Origin: Hymenopus coronatus
Lineage: Eukaryota > Arthropoda > Insecta > Mantodea > Hymenopodidae
Length of the DNA: 64,000 bases
Assembly (NCBI GenBank): GCA_030762935.1
Contig: CM060887.1
Span: 7,742,501-7,806,500 of the forward strand
Reading direction: 5' to 3'
Shown: positions 13,201-25,200 of the stretch, piece after piece
Layout: each line of letters starts with the position of its first letter
Numbering within the stretch: the stretch's first letter is position 1
Made by a program: the position numbers and the translations under genes
The notes under the pieces: model-generated
What the model saw: only the letters and a program-made list of their open reading frames with translations
Databases searched by the model: none
Told to the model about the DNA's origin: nothing

Positions 13201-16200
13201 GAAAAAACTGGAGGTGGTAAAAGCTTTGAGCTAAGAACTGAGGGGATTCAATCCCCCCCTCCCCCTGTTAATCCCCCTAGCATCCCACCTATTGAAAAAA
13301 ATCTCAGCAGGGTTTTAATTATAGGTGTCATGTTGCTTATGTAATCCATTCATTAAGAAAATATTAAAATTAGTTTCAATTTCTTGCCTTAAATGTAAGA
13401 AGAATAGATAGAAATTTTCTTTTATCTCCAATAAGTACTGCAGTACTAATACATGGGAGCTCTGCTTTAACTTCCTCTTCAATCAGCACAGGAGGAATGT
13501 TTTCACCACCAGCAGTTATGATCAGTTCCTGAAATAAAAACAAAACTTCAGTACTAGATATGGTCATTTCTAAATACTTATTTTGGTACATCACAAGCAT
13601 TCTATCTTATTTTTTAGATTTTTTTGTTTGTTTGTTTTTTTGTTGTTTTTGTTTTATTAATTTATTTGCCACAAACATATTGCTCCACTTAAATTATTTT
13701 CAGGGCATGCTTAAAGGACCTATTATCCTGCCAATTGGCAAGTGGTGCAATTTGAGTGCTTAACATATTCATTTTCTATCATTAAGTATTTGCTTCCCTT
13801 TGTGAAAATTCCAATGATTTTAAATTTAAAGAAAAAAATGGGAAATTGTTTAGGTAAGTTTTGATGTGAGTGTAGTGATTTGCTCCTTGCAAGGTGCTCT
13901 ACTGTAGTGTTCCAAGAATCCTACTAAAGAAGTAATGCACAGGATTATAGAAATTTAAGAAAGAAATGAACTTATGTAGTCTTCATACCTTTATTCTTCC
14001 TGTGATGTAAATGTAATCATTCTCATCTATTTTTCCTAAGTCACCAGAGTGAAGCCATCCTTCATCATCCATAGCTTCAGAAGTTTTTTCTGGGTCATTA
14101 AGATAGCCCATGAAAATATGACGTCCAGCCATACATATCTGAAATAATGAACAAAAATCATTTATGAGGCTTAAAAATAAAAATTCATTGTAGTGCATTA
14201 ATACTTAAATATTGCATGAAATCGCTGTCAAAATGAATTATCTCCAGGTTCATGAAACAAACCTTTTAGAGAACTTTTATGCATTTTTGGACCCCAGAAC
14301 ACTAGTATAGGCAAAAAAATATTAACAGGGATTATGTTTAGGAATTGTTTCTTTAAAACAACTATTTTTAAAATCAAATGATGAATATGATTTAATACCG
14401 AGTTCAAATATTTAATACATTTGATTTTATATTCATGGATTAAGTATAGCAATTGAAATTAAAATTAGATTTTGCTATTACTTCTTACATGATTTTTTTG
14501 TGTGGCAAGGGGAAGGGTTCCAACCACCAAAACTCCCCACTGGCTACATCTCTGCCTCAGAAAGTCTTCTATTTGAAATATGCACAAATTACATTCAGAG
14601 ATCTAGAAGAAAAGTGTGCAGTTTACAAATAAACAATGTGACCATGTCACAAGGTTGCCTTCAAATCGCAGTTGTGAGTGCATTCTGACTCCTTTTCCTT
14701 GGTCATTGAGCAGAGCTTATGGCTGGCCATTCAAAATAATGGCCTATGCAACAAACTCATTATGTGCAACAAACTCATTCCCAACTGTTTGGGAAATTAC
14801 TGGTCTGGAAGATTTTTTCAGCAGATTCTAGTAGTTTCCCCTTCAAGAACATTTCACTTTGTCTGTGGGGTCTATACGAGAGGCTTCTGTGCCTGGTTGG
14901 ATAGTTCAGTTAGTATAATTATAGAGCGAAGATGACTAATAGAGTACAGTGCAGTTTCAGTTGTCAGCTGTGACACAGCAGTTCAGTTGCAAGCTGTGAT
15001 TTGAAGCATCAGTTGCATACTGTTACAGTTTCATTTACAATGAAAAGTATAAGCATGATGTACACTAAAAAACTATGTGATATATTTGTAATGGAACCAT
15101 TCATAATGAATCCATAAAATAAGAATAAATATTGAATTATTTTCAAGTTTATGTCTACATCAAATATAAGAAAGAGTGATCATCACCACGTTGCTATTCT
15201 ACCATCTTCTTGCCTTTCTGTTTAAAATCATGAGCCAGGAACAACAGGGATACTTTAAAAATCAAAGCAAAATACAGTATGATGATAAATAGTACTGTTG
15301 TAAGCTATGTGTCTTTTAACCAGCTGACTATCATTTTGATAAGTTCAACTATATAAACACTTTGCTTCACTAGTAGTCATATTAGCTCAGCTATTTCATG
15401 CTCTGTTGTAATTTGCTGCTGTTTATGTTCTTGATTTTCATAAATGACAACACATCTTTTAAGTGTATGCTTAAGGGTTATATTAATGCTCAATTTTCAT
15501 TGTGAATGACCCATAAGTGGGTGCAGTGGTAACTCAGTGCAATATTTGTGCTATATAGAGTGTTTGTTGACGATGCTGTCAATTACCAGAATATCAGTAT
15601 TGCCGGCGAGCTGGAATTTCATCCTGCAGAGAGTTCTTTTATATGCCTTTAAATCTAGTGACATGAGGCTGTTGCTTTTAAGCACACTGAAAAACCACAT
15701 GCTTGGCAGCAACCATAGGATCAGAAGGCCAGTGTCTAACCAAAAGTCACCCAGGCCAACAAATGACATATGATTAAAAATATGTTTCACAGAAATTATT
15801 ATTCTGATTTGTTAAAATAGAAGGCTGATTAAAGGCAAGGGATATTTTAGAAAATATTAAAATTTGACAAGAATCTTGAACAAAATATATCATTTAAGAG
15901 TAAAAACACAGTATTACACACAAACTTCACTAGTTGAAATAAGTAATTTAAATATCTTTGTTGAAGATGGTGCCAATAGCCACTGAAGCATGTTCAAAGT
16001 AAATTACTGATTTCAACTAGTGAAGTGTGAGAGTGTGTTTTTACTCTTAATTGATTCGTTATTTCAGTGTGTATTCCCATTACTGTTTTAGAAAAGGTAT
16101 TATGTCTGTCAGTTTCCTCATTTAACTTTATTACTAGCTGCTATATAAGAACACAAGAGAATATGAAAGTAACTTTTGACCCTTGTGGATTTATTTATTT

Positions 16201-19200
16201 ATTTTTTTTTTTTTTTTTTTTTTTTAGTGCCATTACAAGTAATGTATATGCAGTCATTTAAAATATACAGCACATAAATCTGTTGCACTACTGCTCTAGA
16301 CTCCATGAAATGTAGCACATCTTGGATATGCATATTTCAAATAATCCCTATTTTAATTTACATGTTACTTCGTTCTTGCCTTAGAACACTGTACTTAATG
16401 ATGTATACAACAAACATCCACAAAAGTAAGTTTTCTTTTGCAAGACAACTTGTACACCCTCCTCCTCCTCCTCCTCATCCTCCTCCTCCTCCTCCTCCTC
16501 CTCCTCCTCCTCCTCATCATTGTTGGGATAGGCTGCAGTTATATCAACTTGTTTTTAATCATAACTATTATGGATTAGATGCTATTCTCAAACTTATGTG
16601 TACACTCACAAGCAGCTACTGATTACCAGCATGACATCAGCTACATAAGTTGCTCATTAAGTTATTCAAACCTTATAGTAGCATATTATGAATTTTACCA
16701 TTAATTTAATTAATTACATTAATGAAATGAGTGCCTCAGTTAACATGGATCTTCGGATAAATGAGTTGCTCTTGCATATTCTTTGGGCATTACTTTTTAA
16801 TTTTGTCTCGAGGATTCTTGGGGCTTCCAAATAAAACTACACAACTTCCATGTTTATAGTTTTAAATATTTATATTTCCTTTCACTAGATGCTTTTCCTC
16901 CTAGCTAATTTTCATAATTAAATGACAAATCTTTATAAATGGATTCAGTTCCCACAAACTTTTGTATAAATTCTGACATAATCATTAGATATAACTTACT
17001 TCTCCCTGTCCATCTTCATCTGGATTTATAACCTTGGTGTAAATTCCAGGCCTTTTTCTTCCAACAGCTTCTAATCTGAAAGAATTACTTGTACTGATTG
17101 TATGTCCTCCAGCTGTTTCTGACATTCCAAATGCCTGAAAAATAAACATGTGTAAAAATGAAATATCTACACATCCAATACACAAATGCTATATCAATTA
17201 GTTATCCTATTTACCCACTGGTTTTAACAATAAAGCTTTCCATTTACATACAATTGATGCAGCACAAGTATATATGAAATGAATCTGAGTTACTCTATGG
17301 TTTTCACAGCTGATAAAGAAAAGAATGAGGTATCTAGTTGTATAACATGATTGGTATCTACCACAGGAGATTAATGAAACTTTGGCTTATATAAACTTGA
17401 AAAATTTTAATAACATTCTGTATTACTTATTCCCTGGTTCAAAACAGGTAAAACCTTTGAATAAAATTGCGATGGATAAATTCTTGCATTTATAAGACTT
17501 TTTCCACCCTATATATCTATACCTATTATTCCTATATACCTACTACAATCTATTTTTATGAAAGCTTATTTTTCTACCTACTTCATGTTAATCAAGATAA
17601 ACCTTGGCAGAAATTGTTTCATCACATGTTTCTTTATAGGTACAACAGGGATGGAGAAAGAAAACCAAAGTTCAGATGTTTTAAAACTACATGTTAGACT
17701 TTAAATGACTCTCTTTCCATTACATCACAAGAAACAATTTAATAGCGATAGCACTTATAAAAAATGATAAAACTACTGAAAAATTCAAACCAAGAATAGA
17801 TATCTCAAAAATGACATATCATTAAGTAATTTGAAAAATAATAAGAGATTTATATATATATATTTTTTTTTTTTACCATACATAGGAAGTACTGCATTAC
17901 ATCCAAAAAATTGATACAAAGATTTAACTGGAAATACAAGTTTTGAGACTCCCTGAATAAAAAAAATTGAAAATGATCTATGTGTGAACACCATAATTCA
18001 AAAACAAAAAAATTGCTTGAATATCAAACTTAGGCTCAGTGTCTTACAAAGATTTTCAACAACAAAATTACTAAATTACCTTTCAAATGTTTCAAAATGT
18101 TCAATTTTCTTAAAGATATTTACATGAAAAATAAAATTATATCTTGAATTTTCTGGGAATAGCCTGTGAAGTCTTCATCATTTGGAAGGATTTTTGTTTT
18201 TATTTGGTTTTTTTTTTTTTTTTGTTTTTTTAAATCTGGTAGGTCATATCTGACGATGATTGAAATTGGTGAAAATATTCTCAAATGACCCTGAGGTCTA
18301 TGGAGCTTAGAGTTAACTAGACATTTGTCTTCTCAGGATAAGGGAATAATGCAGTAAAAAATCTTATCTGGGTAACTCACCCTAATCAAGATTCAAACTC
18401 GGAATGTCTTGACATATAATCTTGTATAATTGGTGAATGTTAAGCAAGAGACAAAAAGTACAGCACAAAAATGTAGATACTTTTAAAACACACAATTCAA
18501 CAACTTTCTTGTGCTATAAGCCATTTCTAAAATATTCATTATTAATTGTTCAAAGTGTTCTTTCAAAACCCTTTTGATTCCCGCAATAGCATAGAAAGAG
18601 TATGTAATTTTAAGGCCAGTATAAATAACATCCAATTGTTAAACATTTAACATTTCTTTTCTTTTTGTATCCATAACAAAATGTGCAATGAGGATTTATG
18701 TCAAAGTAAAATACAGAACTATAAACAATAGATGGCTGAGAAAGTTGTGTGATTGTATGTCTTAACATTTATTGGTTACACAAAAATGAGGACTTCACAG
18801 ACTATTACTAGAAAATTCAAAATGTACGTTATATACAGTTTTTAAGTAAATACATATTTGGTATTTTTTACTATAATTTTTGAGAAAATAGAAACAATCT
18901 ACTTAAATTTACTTGCAAATAAATTCATAGCATTCTCCAAATTTAGGTTTTGCTATATCTTGTTTTCTGACCAGATGCCTCATAAAATTGAACGAATTAT
19001 TAATATTTGATTGTGTATGTCTAATTATTTAATTTACTAAGTTATATGCAAAACAGTCATCACAGTTACTCTCTCCTTGTCAATGTCATCTTCATCAAAG
19101 TGAATTAACATGTAAAAAACTCTGCACTGTTCCATTCATATAACTGGCTCTATTTATTCTGCAAAAAAATCTATTCTTACAAAAGATTAACCTTTTATCT

Positions 19201-22200
19201 ACATAATCTAATAAAGGTAAACATTACTTGTCATTTTCTTATTGCTTAGTTCCATATAAGTAGGAGGGATATAAGGGAGTACTCTATGCTAAACAGACAG
19301 TCAAATTATAACTAAAGGAATTTTCAGACTGAGAAGCCATGGCCTGCTGGATTTTCAGGTCCAGACATTTTGTTCATGACTGCAGTGAACATCTTCAGTG
19401 AACAAAACATCTGGACCTGAAAACTCCAGCAGACCAAGGCTTCTCAGCCCGGAAAATTCTTCTACTTATAATTCAGATTCTGGCCATGAAAGCTTACGAC
19501 AACTTAAGACTGTTTTAAAAGCTGGTCATTATGTGAAACAATTGAAATTTGGTTCTCTTTACATGGCCAGGAACAAAACAAAAAAAAAAAATGAAACAAA
19601 AGAGGACTTCCCATTTGAGAAAATTTTAATTGGGTTAAATTTGAAACCAATAACAAAGAATATCTCGGAAATGGTTAACATTATAAAAAATGTATATGAC
19701 AAAGTGTATGTTTTAACAAGATCTAAATTTTTTGTGCAGTACATTTTTTCTATTTGTTATGGTTTACTAGTTATAAAAATGCATCCAGAATGAAGAGATC
19801 TTTCATTGCTCAGAAAATTCTAGACATGCATTTTCTTTGACACAAAATATCTTAAACATTTTTTTTAAACAAAACTGTCGAGAGCCATTTTTGAGAAAAT
19901 CAAAATTTTCGAAAAATTTCCCATGTAAAGGGTAGTTGTAGGTGGAGGAATTTTCCTGAAAATTTTCATGTTGCATCTTCGGAAGATGCTGAACTTTAAT
20001 ACCAAGTTTGGTTTTAAGCAACTTTGAGTTATGCTGCAAGCAGACAGACATACAGACACATGAAACTTTTTTTTTAAACATTCTTTTATTGGATTCAGGG
20101 GTCTTAAAAAACTATGTATTTCTAGTGAAATCTCAGTATCTTATTTTTGGGTGGAATGCAGTACCTTCTCTATCTACCATGTAGATTGGCATATGTGCTA
20201 CAAAACATAAAAAAAAAGGCAATGCTTTCTAAGCAGTTTTAGTTCTTATACAACTATAATCCCAAATAACTGGAACAGAGTTTCTTACGTCCATCACAGG
20301 GATGTCAATACTCATGAAGTATTTCTTGATGTCTACAGAAATAGGTGCGGCTCCAGAGAGGCAACTGATACAGCGATCCAACCCTAATGCCTGCTTTATT
20401 TTGGAGAAGATGAGTGTTCTTGCCACCAAATAGGAAAAGGTGTTGCTGTTGTTTCTGCAAGAGAGACACCAATGCTTTGTTATAAGGAAAATAATATATT
20501 CTCAAACCCTTCATACTGCAGAGCCTTTGTTTGGACGCAGGGCTGTCCCAATTGTACTGAAATTGATGCTATATGCCAGTGGAGTAGGATATTCACAACT
20601 CCTAAAACTCAAGTTGATAGATTTCTCTAGCAAATAATTGTTTATTCTAGATGATTCTGGGAATTATGTCCTTGGGCATAGAAAACACATTAGCTGCACA
20701 AAGCCCATTATGTCACTTCCCTGCAGTTTAAGTAATACAGTCTGGAATCTTTGTTTATTGCAGTGTCTTGAACCATTGACAACTAGAAACTTCACTCTTA
20801 GCTATAGGATGTATATAAGAGGCCAAGTTCCTGGCTAGACTCTACATCCTACATACTCTTACAAGCATCAGTAAGACTCCCTAAAATGATACAAATGAAG
20901 TAAATCCAAACATGATTCAACAATTTAATTACAATGGATTCCATTTCATTGTAGAGTGGATGGTAATGAAACAGCGGATTTTTTGGCAAAGAAAGGAACC
21001 CAAATTAAACAAAAAACTATTATAAAATTTCCTTATGAATCACACATTGTAAAAAGAAAAATAGATACAAATTATATCAATAAAATAACACTAGAAAATA
21101 AAAACTACCAAGTGATTAAAAATTGTGCAGAATCCTAATTTAATTTCAAAATTATCAAAAAAAATTGCCATTGGCAACTTTCGTCTCATACCTGGACAAG
21201 ATTGTCTGAATAACCATCTTTATATGATTGGCCTTTCAACTTCACCAAACTGCCTACTATGTACCAAGGAAGACATTATGAATATGGAAATCTAGAAGCA
21301 TCCAAACTTTGAAGATGTATCCCAACATTGTCACCAAATACTGAAAAGCTAGAAGGAGAATGACTTCATCGTCAATTCCACCCACCCACCCACAGAGAGA
21401 GAGTAATATGTTTTATTTTGATGAGAACTCTTTTCATTATTTTTAAAAAATTGAAAACAAAAGTAAAATTTAAAACTAAAATTAAAAACACCAAAATAAT
21501 CAATAATTAGGAACACAAAAGTTTACTACACAGGAAGTTCAGGCTAATTAAAATGTATAAATATTTCTTTACTAAGGCAGCATCTTGTTTTGGTCTGGTG
21601 TTTTATTTTTTAAAACACAAAAAAATGAATTCACGTAACCTGAAACTGAAAAAAATAAAAAACAAAAAAAGACAAAAAAAAACACACACAGAGCATGATA
21701 CCACTATTAATGAAAACTGCTACAAATTTAACATGAATTACTGTACAATTTAGCACTCATATTATTGTGTAGCTGAATGGTTCATTCACATTGTACGCAT
21801 TGTCTGGTTACACCTCTGTAAATCCATTTTGTTAAGCACACCAATTATGTGCATGCGTAACAAGTCTGTTGTTATCTGATGCATTTTCATCGCTGAAGCT
21901 AGAATACATGTCTTCCTCTCTTATGACGACATCAGATAATGCTTTCATCAAGATCTGAAAATTCAAAATCACATGCTCTCTTCTAATACATCAGAAACTG
22001 CAGATCTTATTCTCTCTTTGGTTCATAATCTTTGACTAGATGACTCCATGTATCAATCAGCTTACACAAGCACTGGCTAGAGAAATTAAATCTGGAGCTA
22101 ATTTAGCTCCCTGGAGGTCCTGAAACGTTCCAGAAAATCTTTCTCTATGGATATGACGTAGAGAGTACCTGACTTTCCCGCTGGAAAGAGTTAAAACGTA

Positions 22201-25200
22201 TGGAAAGGGCATCACAATTAGATCATGATTGCCAATTTTTGCAGAATTTTTGGATCATGATTAGATCGTGATTGGCACTATAAGGGTTATATTGTAAAAA
22301 TGTTAATATCTGCAATAAAACTGTAGTGTTTTTTTTTAAATAATAAAGTGCAAAAGCCATGCAACTGCAGTCAAGTGCAACCCCATTAGCATACAAGGTT
22401 GCCATCACACCAGTTATTTTACTTGGACCCTCCCCATCCTTTACTACAAGCACATTTGACCACAGTTGCTGGGACTTGAACTTGCTTCATTCAGCTTTGA
22501 ATGGATGACCAGTCCATTTTGTATTGCACTAACGATCAGTTATTCAAGTCGCTTCAATTGTGGTGCCGGTGAAAGAGAGATAAAATCTGGTTTGCAAATT
22601 AGAGGAAGAGCAGCATATGTCACAAAATAATTCATTCAATGTAGGCCTAAGAGTGTAGAGTGCAGTTCAGTTGTTATGACTCAGTGATTCAGTAGTGATT
22701 CGATTTGGCAAATTAGTTTTATTGTTTACTGAGTGGATGAAACTGTGACTGAAGTTAATATGTTGTGTTACTGAGTGCCTTAGTTATAAAGCGTGTTTAG
22801 CCTAAGTACTGTTTCTCATTTGTGTTGTAGTGGTTACCATGCTAGTCTCTTGTACCCAAGGTCACAAGCTCAAACCCGGCATAGGGCGATTGATCTTTCT
22901 GGGCGTAAAATCTTTAGCATGGCTTTCTTTAGAAGGGAACTATAGCCATTGGTCCCATGTCAGATTTTGTTTCATAGTCAGCTTACCCTCCCCATATTTA
23001 GGACTGACAGCCTCCTAGCAGATTCTAGGGGTCAGAAGCCTGTTGGGGAACCAACGTCGCGAACCTGGAACGAGTGGTTGGCCCATAACCAGTTGTGGGC
23101 ATGAGGAAGTGGATGATATGAAACGTAAGTGAAATGAATGACAGGAAAGGTAATGGAGTAATTGGTGCAATGATTGGCAGGGGAAACCTGAGGACCCAGA
23201 CACCACTTTGTTTCCACAAATCTCACATGCAGGTGCTTGGGAACAAACCTGGCCACCTAGATGGGAGGTGAGCAGTCTAATACTCGGACAGTCACATTTA
23301 TGACATGTAAAAGAACCTAAAGTCTGATAAACAGCAAAATTAAGCAGTCTTGCAAGCCCAACATTGAAAGAGCTCCATTTCTATTTCAATTTTTTCCATT
23401 TGCTAACATATTAACCTCTGTTCAGATTTCGCACCAACTGTAGGCCAGCACATGGAGTGAGGAGGACCAACACAACTGGTAGGAAGAATCACAGTGCAGA
23501 GGAAGCAATTTCCTACAATACAGCATCCAAACAAAGGCTCTCTATAATTAGCAAGGTAGATTATATACAGTATACCCTCGATTATGTGGAGGAGAAGAAG
23601 CACAAATAATCCAGAAACCTATAATTTAATGCTTTAAGGTACAGTATACTGTACTGTACCTATGTAAATAGGAAAATGTTTAAAAGCTTTTTTCAACATG
23701 TATTCTTTATTCAAAAATTTGTTCTACTTCTGTGTATAGGCGTTTTTCTTTAGGAAACAGTAATAAAAAAACTCACTGTGTGACAATAAGCACCATTTCC
23801 ATTGTTTAAATGATCACCACATGACAAAAGAGAACAGTTTCCATTGTTATTGGCCTGCCTGTTCCATGTAAATTAAAAACAAATTCAGTTTTTGTAATGT
23901 TAATCAGCATGTAAGTGTCAACAAAGCAAGTTAAAAGAAATGTATAAACAAGATGGCAGAGAAATGAAAAAATTGTAAGTTGACATTAAAACAAAGTTTT
24001 TTGTTTGGGGGGCAGGGATGCACAGATAATCTGCACATGAATAATCGGGAGTATACTGAGTAGCTTTTCAAACAACAAGCACCAAATCAAATTAGTGAAA
24101 ATGAAACAATACACAAATCTGCTTTAAATTATCCAGAGAAGTAAAAGATCAGTCAGCAGATTAGGTTCACAGGAATTCATATGTTAGGTAACACTTACCC
24201 ATTCATTACATCCAAATAGTGCTGTAATCCATGACCTTTTGCCCAAGATGCTATAAACCTTTTCACTATTCCTGCCTGGCTTCCTATATGCTGCATTTTC
24301 TCAAAAATTTTTTCCCACACTCTTGGTACTCCAAGGAATCTTGTAGGACGTACTTCTTGTAAAGTTTTCACCAAACTGCCCTTCAGAAATAAGGAATTTA
24401 TGCCAAGATATACATTTTGCAGATATTTCTTTTATTTCTTTGCTTCACTAGGATGTTTGCACACTGTATAATGGTACAGACTGCAAACAATATTACAATC
24501 TGTATGGCTCTGTGTATTCTTAAGGGTAGATATCTAGTTTTTATTCCAATCAATTGGAATTTCCTCTTTAATTTGGTATATATTTTATAATTTTAAGCAT
24601 AATAGTTGCAAGTTATTCTTAACAGAGGCACTATTAACTGTAAAATTATTTTTATTTTAATATAGCTATAATTAATATATCTTAAGATTTAAACTAAATT
24701 AAAAGAATACTTACGTTTTAAATATCTTTTAAAAATGATAATACAGATACCATTTTGTAGAGACTTCTGCCCCATTCCTCAAAAAGAGTTTCTCATTTCC
24801 TGATTTTTCTACTGCATAGGTGTGAATTTTGCATAAATCTTTGATTTAAAAAATCATAACACTTATCTTAAAGGAAGAGAATTCAAACTAGGCATGTTCA
24901 GCATTTTAGTTTACTCTAGCAGAGAGAAAAAAAAAAATTGCATTCTAACCTTTAGTTTATTAGCTACTGTATGAAAGGCATCGAAACAGTAAATATCAGA
25001 CTTTTACAAAAAACAGGTTTTCCTTAGAAATTTGGGCCCACAGAAATCTAAGGGTCTAAAAATGGTGCGATCTGTTAGAGAAAAAAATAATGTGTTCAAA
25101 GTTGAAAGTTCTTACAAGCTAATGACAGCATTATGCATTAGGTAGAAATACACATTTTTGACAATTTACAATATAAAACAAATGCATTATGCTGGCTTTT

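Noticed and set aside
16188..16225. A poly-T tract as a possible SINE or retrocopy tail
   Set aside because: The adjacent sequence does not match any of the SINE families or a known mRNA.
16305..16622. A proline/histidine-rich protein of 105 codons
   Set aside because: It is the translation of a (CTC)n microsatellite.
19398..19793. A 131-codon plus frame ([18 protein letters not shown]...)
   Set aside because: It begins inside the right arm of hairpin 3 and runs through antisense text of the recurrent element. No domain.
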